NCBI RefSeq assembly: GCF_900106765.1
Contig: NZ_FNNG01000001.1
Location: forward strand, 251,774-315,773
DNA: 64,000 nucleotides
Reading direction: 5' to 3'
Origin: Tepidimicrobium xylanilyticum
GTDB taxonomy: Bacteria; Bacillota; Clostridia; Tissierellales; Tepidimicrobiaceae
Below are positions 36,943 to 46,558 of the stretch, piece after piece. Every line of letters starts with the position of its first letter. Position 1 is the stretch's first letter. The position numbers were made by a program, and so were the translations under genes. The notes beneath the pieces were generated by a model that saw nothing but the letters and a program-made list of their open reading frames with translations, was not told the DNA's origin and made no database searches.

Positions 36943-37598
36943 TACCTATCACCTCCAACAGCTATATAATCGATGAACAAACCGGGAGTAACTACATTGT
37001 TTGGATCAATTTCTCCTACTTCTACTAAATTTCCAGCTTCTACGATTACCACATCTGCTGCTGTAGCCATGATAGTGTTGAAGTTTCTTGTAGCACCATA
37101 ATATACAATATTTCCCGCCTTATCTACAGTTTGTCCAAATAGTAATGCCACATCTGCCCTTAGAGGTAATTCTAATAAATACTCCTTCCCATCTATTTCT
37201 ATTTTACGTTTGCCTTCTTCTACAACTGTTCCTACACCTGTTGGAGTCAAAATTCCTCCGAGACCAGCTCCAGCAGCTCTAATCCGTTCAGCTAAAGTTC
37301 CCTGAGGTACTAGTACAACTTCCATTTCACCAGCATTCATCTGTCTACCAGTTTCCTTATTGGTTCCTACGTGGGAAGCAATTAATTTTTTGATCTGCTT
37401 ATTAACTACTAATTTCCCTACTCCTGAATCTACAAAACCTGAATCATTGCAAATTAATGTTAAATCTTTAACTCCCCTTTCCACTAATGCATCCACTAGC
37501 TTGTGAGGAGTTCCACAACTTAAGAAACCACCAACCATTATTGTCATCCCATCTTTAACATGGCTAATGGCTTCTTCTATGGTTACTACCTTTGCCAT
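36942..37598 (-). CDS. ctfA: 3-oxoacid CoA-transferase subunit A (CtfA/AtoD type)
   Basis: 218 residues. The CoA-binding glycine-rich loop [33 protein letters not shown] and the C-terminal [22 protein letters not shown] are typical. It is the partner of the following ctfB. The ~190 base gap from thlA contains a hairpin at the thlA stop but no clear separate promoter. Confidence 0.95.
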   Translation of the reverse strand: MAKVVTIEEAISHVKDGMTIMVGGFLSCGTPHKLVDALVERGVKDLTLICNDSGFVDSGVGKLVVNKQIKKLIASHVGTNKETGRQMNAGEMEVVLVPQGTLAERIRAAGAGLGGILTPTGVGTVVEEGKRKIEIDGKEYLLELPLRADVALLFGQTVDKAGNIVYYGATRNFNTIMATAADVVIVEAGNLVEVGEIDPNNVVTPGLFIDYIAVGGDR

Positions 37599-37776
37599 TA
37601 AAACACCCCCATTTTAAAATTGGACAATTGATTAATTGCAACTGCCACTACTTCTTGTTATAATATTATCAAGTTTTTGAAAAAATATCAATATTTACTA
37701 TTATTAAGTAAACTACTACTATCATTCCAAGATCTCCTTAGACACTTCTATATTTTAACCATTACTTTCACAACTT

Positions 37777-37807
37777 GATAGTTAAGCGTTAAGAACGCCT
37801 AACTATC
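37777..37807 (-). other. Stem-loop across the thlA stop codon
   Basis: GATAGTTAAGCGTT and AACGCCTAACTATC pair at 13 of 14 positions with a 3-base loop. No U-run follows on the minus strand. The stop codon lies in the stem/loop, suggesting an mRNA stability or processing element between thlA and ctfA. Confidence 0.6.
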
Positions 37808-38970
37808 ATAGATATTCCCTGTCCACCACCTATACATAAAGTGGCCAGACCATTCTTAGCATCTCTTTTTTCCATTTCATGTAATAAAGTTACCAAAATT
37901 CTAGCTCCCGAAGCACCAATTGGATGTCCTAGGGCTATTGCTCCTCCATTAACATTGGTTTTCTCTGAATCCAATCCTAAACCCTTAACTACTGCCAAAG
38001 ACTGAACTGCAAAGGCTTCATTTGCTTCTACCAAGTCTAAATCTTCAATCTTTAGATTTGCTTTCTCTAATGCCTTTTTAGTAGCAGGTATTGGCCCTGT
38101 TCCCATAACCTTTGGATCCACTCCTACTGAAGCATAAGATACTATAGCTGCTAAAGGTTTTATACCTAATTCTTCTGCTTTTTCCTTAGACATAATAATT
38201 AAAGCAGCTGCCCCATCATTTATTCCCGATGCATTCCCTGCAGTTACTGTACCATCCTTTTTGAAAGCAGGTTTTAACTTTGCCAATCCTTCCAAGGTAG
38301 AACCAAATCTTGGGTGTTCATCGGTGTCTACTATTAATGGATCTCCTTTTCTTTGAGGTACTTCAACTGGAACGATTTCATCTTTAAACCTACCTTCTTT
38401 TATAGCCTTTTCAGCTCTTAATTGGCTATTAAGAGCAAATTGGTCCTGCTCTTCTCTGGTAATATTCCATTGCTCTGCTATATTCTCTGCTGTAATACCC
38501 ATGTGGTAGTCGCTAAATACATCAGTTAATCCATCCTTTACCATGTAATCTTCCAAAACTCCATCTCCCATCCTTTGACCCCATCTTACATTTTTTAATA
38601 AGTAAGGAGCCCGGGACATATTCTCTGTTCCTCCAGCTAATATGATATCTGCTTCTCCTGCTTTAATAGCTTGGGCAGCTAATGCTACCGCCTTTAATCC
38701 GGAACCACATACCTTATTTACAGTGTGGGATGGCACCTCCACTGGAATTCCTGCATGGATTGAAACCTGCCTTGCTACATTTTGACCTTGTCCTGCTTGT
38801 AAAACATTCCCAAATATAACCTCTTCCACCATATCTGGTGTAATATTAGCCCTCTTTATTGCTTCTTTTGCCACTGCTGTACCTAAATATACCGCTGATA
38901 CATCTTTAAAGCTTCCCCCATAAGTACCTATTGCAGTTCTAACTGCAGATACAATAACTACTTCTTTCAT
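37789..38970 (-). CDS. thlA: Acetyl-CoA acetyltransferase (thiolase)
   Basis: Condenses or cleaves acetoacetyl-CoA. 393 residues, the standard length. The nucleophilic Cys lies in [12 protein letters not shown], the [11 protein letters not shown] His loop in [15 protein letters not shown], and the second Cys in [11 protein letters not shown]. With ctfAB and atoE it forms a route for uptake, activation and thiolysis (or the reverse) of acetoacetate and butyrate-type acids. Preceded by a sigma-54 promoter. Confidence 0.96.
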   Translation of the reverse strand: MKEVVIVSAVRTAIGTYGGSFKDVSAVYLGTAVAKEAIKRANITPDMVEEVIFGNVLQAGQGQNVARQVSIHAGIPVEVPSHTVNKVCGSGLKAVALAAQAIKAGEADIILAGGTENMSRAPYLLKNVRWGQRMGDGVLEDYMVKDGLTDVFSDYHMGITAENIAEQWNITREEQDQFALNSQLRAEKAIKEGRFKDEIVPVEVPQRKGDPLIVDTDEHPRFGSTLEGLAKLKPAFKKDGTVTAGNASGINDGAAALIIMSKEKAEELGIKPLAAIVSYASVGVDPKVMGTGPIPATKKALEKANLKIEDLDLVEANEAFAVQSLAVVKGLGLDSEKTNVNGGAIALGHPIGASGARILVTLLHEMEKRDAKNGLATLCIGGGQGISMIVRRS

Positions 38971-39018
38971 TTATACTCCTCCTTAATTTTTATGTTAGTA
39001 ATAGATTTTATAATAACA

Positions 39019-39052
39019 TCGTTATTATTTTAACAAGCTCGTTATTATTTTA
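39019..39052. repeat. Two 14-bp direct repeats in the thlA leader
   Basis: TCGTTATTATTTTA occurs at 39019-39032 and 39039-39052, exactly 20 bases apart (two helical turns). The first copy also forms the palindrome TAATAAC-ATC-GTTATTA. Operator-like. The minus-strand reading contains AT-rich -10-like hexamers, so it may be a second promoter instead. Confidence 0.5.
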
Positions 39053-39181
39053 TCAAAGTTCTTACATATTATCAAGGCATATTCTCCATTTTTTGTCACA
39101 GCTATATTAAAATTATTCACAATTGCCCTCACTTAAATTGCACTCCTATTTTTTACACATATGAATTATTGATATAATTGA

Positions 39182-39199
39182 TTGCAAATATCATTCCAA
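39182..39199 (-). promoter_or_regulatory. Sigma-54 promoter for thlA-ctfA-ctfB-atoE
   Basis: Minus strand TTGGAATGATATTTGCAA: GG and GC are separated by exactly 10 bases, as in TTGGCACNNNNTTTGCTT. It lies ~210 bases before the thlA ATG and ~100 bases or more downstream of palindromic candidate enhancer sites. The regulator encoded next door is a sigma-54 activator. Confidence 0.75.
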
Positions 39200-39305
39200 T
39201 ATTATAGATTTAAAAAAAATTTTTCGATTCAAAATAATCTCTAATTTTCAAGTCTCATAGCTTTTGCTCATTTAAATCCAATTCACCTTCATTTATAAAA
39301 AAATA

Positions 39306-39335
39306 AAGGAGTGTAGATTTATAGCTACACTCCTT
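39306..39335 (-). terminator. Terminator of the sigma-54 regulator gene
   Basis: AAGGAGTGTAG pairs perfectly with CTACACTCCTT across 8 bases, and on the minus strand it is followed by TATTTTTTT. It contains one of the three TGTAG-N8-CTACA palindromes. Confidence 0.85.
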
Positions 39336-39446
39336 ATTAACCCCTTTCAATAACCTCTATTTTTAGCTTTATTCATTTTTATTATAAAAAATCAACTGTA
39401 GCTTAATGTCTACATCTCCTTTCAATTTTGTAGATTATTTGCTACA
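39312..39446. promoter_or_regulatory. Three TGTAG-N8-CTACA palindromes, candidate enhancer sites
   Basis: Copies at 39312-39329, 39397-39414 and 39429-39446, all with an 8 base centre. Centres are 85 and 32 bases apart and lie ~120-250 bases upstream of the sigma-54 promoter, the usual distance for upstream activating sequences. The outer two form a larger imperfect inverted repeat starting AACTGTAGC. They are probable binding sites of the adjacent activator. Confidence 0.65.
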
Positions 39447-39447
39447 G

Positions 39448-41166
39448 TTATAAGCCTAGGTCATACTTCTCCATCTTCCTGTATAGAGCTGTTCTATGGA
39501 TTCCTAAAATTTCTGCAGCCAATGTTTTATTGCCCTTAGCCTTTCTTATGGCGCAAATAATGGCATCCTTTTCAGCTTTTGCTACTACATCTTTTAAGGG
39601 ATACATCCTATCCTTTCCTACAACTTCTATTTTATTTTTCAGCAATCTATCGGGTAAATGATGAGGCAATATAATCTCTTGAGTAGATATAGTAATAGCT
39701 CTTTCCAATACATTTCTAAGTTCTCTTACATTCCCAGGCCAATGGTATTCCATTAATATATCCATAGTCTCCTTTTCTATTACCTTTTTTCCCATATTTA
39801 ATTCCTTTGATAGATACTCTATTAGATGTTCGCATAATAGCGGAATGTCCTCTTTCCTGTCTCGGAGAGGTGGTATATCTATATTAATTACATTTAATCT
39901 ATAATAAAGGTCCTCCCTAAATTTTCCCTTTTCTACAGCTTCTTCTATTTTTTCATTAGTAGCAGCAATAATCCTAGCATCCAAGGTGATCTTCTTATTT
40001 CCACCTACTCTTTCATACTCCTTTTCCTCCAGTACCCTTAACAATTTCACCTGCATATCAAGGGGCATATCTCCAATTTCATCTAAGAATATGGTACCTC
40101 CATTAGCCAATTCAAATTTGCCTGGTTTACCTTCACGCCTTGCTCCTGTGAAAGCTCCAGCTTCATAACCAAATAGCTCCGATTCCAATAACTCCCGAGG
40201 TATAGCAGCACAATTAATAGGAATAAAGGGGCCAAACTTTCTATAGCTGGCTTTGTGAATTGCTTGGGCAAACAGCTCCTTTCCTGTACCTGATTCCCCT
40301 AATATTAATACAGTGGAATTGGATTGGGCAGCAGTCCTTCCCAATTTTTTTAAATACTCCATCTTTGGATTCCGGGTAATAATGCTATTAAAAGTATATC
40401 TGCTATCCTGTAACCTTTCAATCTCACCCTTATATTCATTTATCTTGTTTTCCAGTTCTATTAACTCTTTGGCCATTTGCCTTATATCACTAGCATCCTT
40501 GAATAACACTGCTCCAACGGCTCCAATTATTTTCCCTCCCCTGATAATTGGAACCCTATTAGCTACCATATCGTAGCCCTGTATCCTTTGGATATCCCTT
40601 ATTTCTTTTTCTCCCGTTTTAACCACTATATGCAATCGGGTATTTTCAATTACCTCAGTTACATGTTTTCCTATGGCATCTTCCTCTTTTATTCCTAATA
40701 AATCTTCATAATTCCACTTTACAATTTTCCCTTCATTATCCACCAATGCAAAGCCTTCGTAAACATGTTCTAATAAATCCTCTATCATATCTAGACTCAT
40801 TTTTTCCTCTAATAATTGACTTTGAGAATCCTTAATTTCCGTAATGTCCCTAACGATGAATATATGATTTACCTTAGCTCCCTTATTAATATAGGGAATA
40901 TATTTTAACAATAGGTGTAGTCCATTGGAAGTATATTCTTCTTCCTTTTCCTCTCCATCAAGTACAAAAAAGGCCTTTAATTTTTCATCCTTGATAAAAT
41001 CCGGAAAGTGAGTTATAATCAAATCCTTCTCATCAAGGTCTAACATCCGTAAAATAGCCCTATTCCCGTAAGATAGCTTCCCATCCTCACCTACTATGAG
41101 TATTCCATCCTGAAGGGAGTCCAACAAAAAAGTTGTAAATTCCCTATTTGGGATTGGAAAATTCAT
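39448..41166 (-). CDS. Sigma-54 dependent transcriptional activator with PAS sensors
   Basis: 572 residues. Two PAS domains (~10-110, [16 protein letters not shown]; ~130-225, [16 protein letters not shown]) are followed by a coiled linker and an AAA+ domain. That has Walker [12 protein letters not shown], the sigma-54 contact loop [32 protein letters not shown] and [16 protein letters not shown]-terminal Fis-type helix-turn-helix ([23 protein letters not shown]) ends it. It lies 13 bases after wecB. Likely target: the neighbouring ketone operon. Confidence 0.95.
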   Translation of the reverse strand: MNFPIPNREFTTFLLDSLQDGILIVGEDGKLSYGNRAILRMLDLDEKDLIITHFPDFIKDEKLKAFFVLDGEEKEEEYTSNGLHLLLKYIPYINKGAKVNHIFIVRDITEIKDSQSQLLEEKMSLDMIEDLLEHVYEGFALVDNEGKIVKWNYEDLLGIKEEDAIGKHVTEVIENTRLHIVVKTGEKEIRDIQRIQGYDMVANRVPIIRGGKIIGAVGAVLFKDASDIRQMAKELIELENKINEYKGEIERLQDSRYTFNSIITRNPKMEYLKKLGRTAAQSNSTVLILGESGTGKELFAQAIHKASYRKFGPFIPINCAAIPRELLESELFGYEAGAFTGARREGKPGKFELANGGTIFLDEIGDMPLDMQVKLLRVLEEKEYERVGGNKKITLDARIIAATNEKIEEAVEKGKFREDLYYRLNVINIDIPPLRDRKEDIPLLCEHLIEYLSKELNMGKKVIEKETMDILMEYHWPGNVRELRNVLERAITISTQEIILPHHLPDRLLKNKIEVVGKDRMYPLKDVVAKAEKDAIICAIRKAKGNKTLAAEILGIHRTALYRKMEKYDLGL

Positions 41167-41179
41167 TTTATCCCCCCAA

Positions 41180-42301
41180 TCATTTAAGGCCGTATCTTAA
41201 AATAATATCTACAATTCTTTCAGATGCCTTTCCATCACCATATGGATTTACCGCATTTGCCATCTTTTCATACTCCCTTTTATCCCTTATCAAAATATCC
41301 ATTTCATTAAATATATTCTCAAAATCTGTTCCTACTAATTTAGCCGTACCTGCTTCAATTCCTTCTGGCCTTTCCGTTTCCCTCCTCACCACTAACACAG
41401 GCTTCCCAAGGCTCGGAGCTTCTTCTTGAAGTCCTCCTGAATCGGTAACCACTAAATAGGATTTAGCCATTAAATTGGTAAAAGGCTCATAGTCTAATGG
41501 CTCTATCAGATGAACTCGTGGGTTGCCATCGAATATCCTATTGGCTATTTCTCTAACTTTAGGATTTAAATGAATCGGAAACACTATTTCTACATCTTCG
41601 TATTTTAAAGCAATTTCATTTATTGCAGAAAAAATATTCTCCATAGGTTTACCTATATTTTCCCTCCTATGGGAAGTTAGTAGAATTATTTTTTTATTAT
41701 TGTAATCTAACTGATTTAGTAGTGGTAAGTTGAATACATAATCTTTCTTAATGGCATATTGGAGGGCATCTATTACCGTATTCCCAGTAATAAAAATCCT
41801 ATCCCCTGGATAGCCTTCTTTTAAAAGATTATCCCTATTGGTCTTAGTCGGTGCAAAATGGTAATCTGCAAGAATTCCTGTCAATTTCCTATTCGCTTCT
41901 TCTGGATAAGGAGAATATAAATTCCCAGATCTGAGTCCTGCCTCCACATGGCCTATTTTTACTTTTTGATAAAAAGCTGCTAAAGCTCCTGCAAAAACGG
42001 TACTGGTATCCCCCTGTACTAATAATACATGGGGTTTTACCTTGATAATTACCTCCTCCAAGCCTTCTAAGGCTCTAACAGTAATCTCCGTCAAACTTTG
42101 CCCCGGTTTAAATATGTTCAAGTCGTAATCAGGCTCTATTTGGAAAAGGTTAAGTACCTGATCCAGCATCCGCCTATGCTGAGCAGTTATACATATTATA
42201 TTTTCTATTTCAGAAGTATTTTCCATAACTTTAATAATAGGGGCCATCTTAATTCCTTCAGGCCTTGTTCCAAATACGGTCATAACTCTAATCTTATTCA
42301 T
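41180..42301 (-). CDS. wecB: UDP-N-acetylglucosamine 2-epimerase (non-hydrolysing)
   Basis: Converts UDP-GlcNAc to UDP-ManNAc for wall or surface polysaccharide. 373 residues. [15 protein letters not shown], the [17 protein letters not shown] and [23 protein letters not shown] motifs, TSHRREN, and [26 protein letters not shown] are all present. It overlaps the tagO-like gene by 8 bases. Confidence 0.96.
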   Translation of the reverse strand: MNKIRVMTVFGTRPEGIKMAPIIKVMENTSEIENIICITAQHRRMLDQVLNLFQIEPDYDLNIFKPGQSLTEITVRALEGLEEVIIKVKPHVLLVQGDTSTVFAGALAAFYQKVKIGHVEAGLRSGNLYSPYPEEANRKLTGILADYHFAPTKTNRDNLLKEGYPGDRIFITGNTVIDALQYAIKKDYVFNLPLLNQLDYNNKKIILLTSHRRENIGKPMENIFSAINEIALKYEDVEIVFPIHLNPKVREIANRIFDGNPRVHLIEPLDYEPFTNLMAKSYLVVTDSGGLQEEAPSLGKPVLVVRRETERPEGIEAGTAKLVGTDFENIFNEMDILIRDKREYEKMANAVNPYGDGKASERIVDIILRYGLK

Positions 42302-43334
42302 TTTTGTCTCCCTTTCTACCCGTTATAAGCCCCATCTTGCTGGCTAGTATTACAGTAATTAAAAATACAATTACTGCTACATAAAAGGCCCTATTGCTAT
42401 TGGCATCCGAGATAAATATGGCAATAATTCCAAATATGGCGGAAATTGAATATAGTATTAATACGGTTTTCCTCTGAGAAAAGCCCAGTTTCAAAAGTCT
42501 ATGATGTAGATGTCCTTTATCGGCTTCTGCAATGGATTTCCCATTTAATAACCTTCTAAATATAGCAAAGGTGGTATCGAAAATGGGTACTCCAAGGATT
42601 ATAATTGGGACTACAACAGCAATAGTTGCAACAGATTTCATAACTCCTTCTATAGATAGGGCTGCCATTATAAAACCTAAAAATAAAGCTCCTGTATCCC
42701 CCATGAATATCTTAGCTGGGTTAAAGTTATAAGGTAAAAAACCAGTACAGGCTCCAGCTACTATGGCTGACATTATGATAACGGGAATATAATTAAATTT
42801 ATTGGCCACCAATGAAAAAGATAGACTAGCAATCATGGCCACTCCTGCTGCTAACCCATCTAATCCATCGATTAAATTCAATGTATTAGTAATCCCCACT
42901 ACCCAAAAAATAGTTATGGGAACGGCAAAAATTCCTAAAGATAATACAGCCCCAGGTCTGTCCAAAGGATTCGTTATAGCATCTATCTTTACATCTCCAA
43001 GTATCAAAACGATTGCAGCTACTAATTGAAATATCAATTTCCCTTTAGGACTTAATTCTTTTATATCATCAAAAAAACCAGATACAAATATTATGCTACC
43101 TCCAACTATAATGGATATTAATGTTCTATCCTTTGGCAAAAATAATAAGGAAGTTATAATTACAGCAATATAAATTGCCAACCCTCCCAATAATGGCATG
43201 GGTTTATTATGTACCCTTCTTTCATCCTTGGGAATATCTACTGCTCCAATCTTTACTGCTAACTTTTTTGCTATGGGAGTCATAAAAAAGGATATGACTG
43301 CCGATATAACAAATGGTACTAAAGCATTTTCCAT
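42294..43334 (-). CDS. tagO: Undecaprenyl-phosphate GlcNAc-1-phosphate transferase (TagO/WecA family)
   Basis: Membrane enzyme starting teichoic-acid-like polymer assembly. 346 residues and ~10 helices. Catalytic and metal motifs: FFDDIKELSPKGKL, NTLNLIDGLDGLAAG, FNPAKIFMGDTGALFLGF and the HLHHRLLKLGFSQR loop. It shares an operon with wecB and, oddly, with the sigma-54 regulator. Confidence 0.94.
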   Translation of the reverse strand: MENALVPFVISAVISFFMTPIAKKLAVKIGAVDIPKDERRVHNKPMPLLGGLAIYIAVIITSLLFLPKDRTLISIIVGGSIIFVSGFFDDIKELSPKGKLIFQLVAAIVLILGDVKIDAITNPLDRPGAVLSLGIFAVPITIFWVVGITNTLNLIDGLDGLAAGVAMIASLSFSLVANKFNYIPVIIMSAIVAGACTGFLPYNFNPAKIFMGDTGALFLGFIMAALSIEGVMKSVATIAVVVPIIILGVPIFDTTFAIFRRLLNGKSIAEADKGHLHHRLLKLGFSQRKTVLILYSISAIFGIIAIFISDANSNRAFYVAVIVFLITVILASKMGLITGRKGDKNE

Positions 43335-43367
43335 AAATCCTCGCCCCTTATTTAAGTTCTCCCTAAA

Positions 43368-43396
43368 ATTTTATATTATTACTGTAAATTAGTCAA
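43368..43396 (-). promoter_or_regulatory. Sigma-A promoter of tagO-wecB-regulator operon
   Basis: Minus strand TTGACT (43396-43391), 17 bases, TAAAAT (43373-43368). Confidence 0.8.
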
Positions 43397-43430
43397 TGTA
43401 AGAGAAGTAACAATAAAGTTACAATAATTA

Positions 43431-43491
43431 ACATAAACCCTTTGCTAAGCATAATTTATTACATTTAGATACATTAGCAAAGGATTTATGT
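43431..43491. terminator. Long stem-loop downstream of the M20 hydrolase gene
   Basis: ACATAAACCCTTTGCTAA and TTAGCAAAGGATTTATGT pair at 17 of 18 positions around a 25 base loop. The T-run is on the plus-strand side; on the minus strand it is weak. Likely terminator or insulator between the M20 hydrolase gene and tagO. Confidence 0.6.
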
Positions 43492-43503
43492 TTTTATAAA
43501 AAT

Positions 43504-44673
43504 CTATATATCCTTGTTGCTATTAAACTCCTCTTTAATCTCCTTCAATAGTTCTTTATCAACTATTACATCTACACTAGTAAGCACTAATGCTGCTATA
43601 GTTTTAACCATGCTTTCATGAGCTTCAGGAGTTAAAGTTGCTTCAGCCATTTCCCGTGTATGGGGAACTATTCGAGAGTTTCTCTTTATGCCAAAATAGG
43701 GATGTATAGCAGGACATACATGGCTTACATTTCCCATGTCTAAAGAGCCAGTAGTATGCTTAATCTTTTCACAATCCTCAATCCCTAGGCTCTTTAAATT
43801 TTCATTATATCTTTGTGATAAGGTTTTATTTGTAACCATATTATCATAGGATATTTCATAATTGGTAATTTCCAAATCAGCCCCAGTGGCTAAGCTAGCT
43901 GCCCTAGCACAATTTTTAACCTTCTCACTTAACTCCTTTAAGTATTTCTTAGTAGTTGCCCTAACATAAAACTGTGCTATAGCTAAGTCAGGAACTATAT
44001 TTGCAGCCTTTCCCCCTTCTATTATGACTCCATGAATTCTAGCTGTAGGAAGAATATGCTCCCTTAATGCATTAATGGCGTTGAAAGTTTGAATCACTCC
44101 GTCTAATGCATTAATTCCTTCTTCCGGTGCTGAAGCTGCATGGGAAGATTTGCCCTTAAAGGTAAATTGGATGGCTTCTAAAGCTAAAGATGTACCACTT
44201 TGATAGTATTCCGCATCTGGATGGACCATCATGGCCACATCTACACCATCAAAAGCTCCCTTCTCCACCATTACTACCTTTGCACCGCTGGTTTCCTCAG
44301 CAGGGGTTCCAATGACCAATACCTTCCCGCCTATTTCACCTATAAGCTTACTTAGTACAATTCCTGCTCCCGTGCTGACAGTTCCCAATAAGTTGTGCCC
44401 ACAACCATGGCCTATATCTGGCAGGGCATCGTACTCTGCTAAATAAGCAATGGTAGGCCCTTCTTTTTCTCCTTTGTATTCAGCCCTAAAGGCAGTTTTC
44501 ATTCCTAAGTAACTTTCCTCTACATTGAAGTTGTATTTCTTTAAAATGTCCACATGGGCTTTAGACGATTTAAACTCTTCATAACCTAATTCAGGATTAT
44601 CATAAATATATTTACTTAGATCTATTAACTCATCCTTAATTTCCTCTATTAAAGATAGAACTTTTACTCTCAT
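43504..44673 (-). CDS. M20 family amidohydrolase/peptidase
   Basis: Metal-dependent hydrolase of N-acyl amino acids or small peptides. 389 residues. The motifs PELGYEEFKSSKAHV, GHGCGHNLLGT, GTPAEETSGAKVVMVEKGAFD and SSHAASAPEEGINALDG match the aminobenzoyl-glutamate hydrolase/IAA hydrolase-like group. ATG at 44673 follows GGAGGTGG; the frame upstream to 44745 was rejected. Substrate not determinable. Confidence 0.92.
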   Translation of the reverse strand: MRVKVLSLIEEIKDELIDLSKYIYDNPELGYEEFKSSKAHVDILKKYNFNVEESYLGMKTAFRAEYKGEKEGPTIAYLAEYDALPDIGHGCGHNLLGTVSTGAGIVLSKLIGEIGGKVLVIGTPAEETSGAKVVMVEKGAFDGVDVAMMVHPDAEYYQSGTSLALEAIQFTFKGKSSHAASAPEEGINALDGVIQTFNAINALREHILPTARIHGVIIEGGKAANIVPDLAIAQFYVRATTKKYLKELSEKVKNCARAASLATGADLEITNYEISYDNMVTNKTLSQRYNENLKSLGIEDCEKIKHTTGSLDMGNVSHVCPAIHPYFGIKRNSRIVPHTREMAEATLTPEAHESMVKTIAALVLTSVDVIVDKELLKEIKEEFNSNKDI

Positions 44674-44772
44674 AGAGCCACCTCCACTTGATTTCTTTTT
44701 GTTTTGTAGAACTGCCTGACCAGTTATTGCTGTAACATTCCACATTTATCCCTATTACGAATATATAGTAAA

Positions 44773-44795
44773 AAACGAGCTAAAATTAGCTCGCT
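44773..44795 (-). terminator. Terminator of upp
   Basis: CGAGCTA and TAGCTCG pair, followed on the minus strand by TTTTTT. It begins a few bases after the upp stop. Confidence 0.88.
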
Positions 44796-44799
44796 TTTA

Positions 44800-45444
<645 letters not shown>

Positions 45445-45472
45445 CTATAGTATGAAAGCCCATATAATTATA

Positions 45473-45916
45473 TCATAAATTGGACTCTAATCTAGATATT
45501 TTATTGACCCTCCTTCCATGCCTGCCACCTTGAAATTCTGCCTTTAGCCAAACAGACACTATTTCTAACGCTAAATCTTTTCCTAATACCCTGCCTCCTA
45601 ATGCTAGTATATTGGCATTATTATGCTCCACACTCATTCTAGCTGAATAGGTATCACTACAAAGAGCACATCTAATTCCCTTTACCTTATTGCAAGCTAT
45701 AGATATGCCTATTCCAGTTCCACATATAGCAATCCCCTTGTCCACTTCTCCAGAGACAACGGCTTTTGATAATTTTTCTCCATAATCTGGGTAATCAACT
45801 GAATCCTGTGAATAAGTACCATAATCTACATATTCTATATTTTCCTTTTCAAGGTATTCTTTAATATATTCCTTTAATTCAAACCCGCCATGATCACTGC
45901 CTATACCAACTTTCAA
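45473..45916 (-). CDS. rpiB: Ribose-5-phosphate isomerase B
   Basis: Interconverts ribose-5-phosphate and ribulose-5-phosphate. 147 residues. GIGSDHGGFELKEYIKEYL, the catalytic Cys region ICGTGIGISIACNKVKGIRCALC and HNNANILALGGRVLG are present. TTG at 45916 is eight bases after AAAGGAG; a GTG at 45925 overlaps that site. It lies between ywlE and upp as in Bacillus. Confidence 0.95.
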   Translation of the reverse strand: MKVGIGSDHGGFELKEYIKEYLEKENIEYVDYGTYSQDSVDYPDYGEKLSKAVVSGEVDKGIAICGTGIGISIACNKVKGIRCALCSDTYSARMSVEHNNANILALGGRVLGKDLALEIVSVWLKAEFQGGRHGRRVNKISRLESNL

Positions 45917-45935
45917 TTTTATCACTCCTTTTTTC

Positions 45936-46128
45936 GATTCACAATTCCCAATTCACAATCCACGATTATTTTAGTTTAGTGCTTGGGTCTTCTTGTTAGG
46001 ATGGTTTCTTTTAAGTCCTAAGCCTAGCCATAAAATGACCCTAGCAATTGTGAATTGTACATTGTGCATTGTTTAAAATTATCAATTATCACCTGTCAAT
46101 TGTCCATTAATTAAAGTTGTCAATTGCT
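45936..46128. repeat. Heptanucleotide repeat cluster between rpiB and ywlE, running into ywlE
   Basis: Positions 45936-45966 hold units such as GGATTGT, GAATTGG, GAATTGT, GAATCGA (minus strand). Positions 46045-46076 hold AATTGTG, AATTGTA, CATTGTG, CATTGTT (plus strand). Positions 46081-46128 hold TCAATTATCACC, TGTCAATTGTCC and GTTGTCAATTG, overlapping the 3' end of ywlE. Confidence 0.75.
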
Positions 46129-46546
46129 TAAGTGCTTCTTTTATCTCTTCTTTAGCTCTTCTATAATCCCTTATGTCTCCTCCAAAGGGGTCTTCTATGT
46201 CTTCTTCCTTTCCATATGCATATTCCTTTAAAGTATAGACCTTTCCTTTTACAAAATCAAACTTTGACAATAAAGCCTCCTTATGGGATTTAGACATGGT
46301 AAGGATTAGATCTGCCTCCTCAAGCAAATCCCTGTGAATGATTCTTGCTCTGTGGTTTTCTAAATCTATTCCTTCCTGTTTCATAACTTCAATGGCATTT
46401 GCTGAAGCCTTCTGGCCATCTAGAGCAAATATTCCTGCAGATTTTACCTCTATGTTTAAACCCTTATCCTTAGCAATTTTCTCAAGAAGAACTTGAGCCA
46501 TAGGACTTCTACAAGTATTGCCCGTACAAACGAAAAGTATTTTCAC
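46082..46546 (-). CDS. ywlE: Low-molecular-weight phosphatase, probable protein-arginine phosphatase (YwlE)
   Basis: 154 residues. The P-loop is CTGNTCRS at residues 7-14 with Cys7 nucleophile and Arg13. Thr11 is the residue that gives Bacillus YwlE its phospho-arginine preference (Ile in tyrosine phosphatases). The general acid lies in DPFGGD. The last ~10 residues (INGQLTGDN) come from a heptanucleotide repeat covering the stop. It lies between sua5 and rpiB as in Bacillus. Confidence 0.92.
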   Translation of the reverse strand: MKILFVCTGNTCRSPMAQVLLEKIAKDKGLNIEVKSAGIFALDGQKASANAIEVMKQEGIDLENHRARIIHRDLLEEADLILTMSKSHKEALLSKFDFVKGKVYTLKEYAYGKEEDIEDPFGGDIRDYRRAKEEIKEALKQLTTLINGQLTGDN

Positions 46547-46558
46547 ATTCCTCTCTCC

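Noticed and set aside
45966-46045. Small RNA gene between rpiB and ywlE
   Set aside because: Only a weak long-range repeat (CTTGGGTC/GACCCTAG) is visible, with no promoter or terminator.
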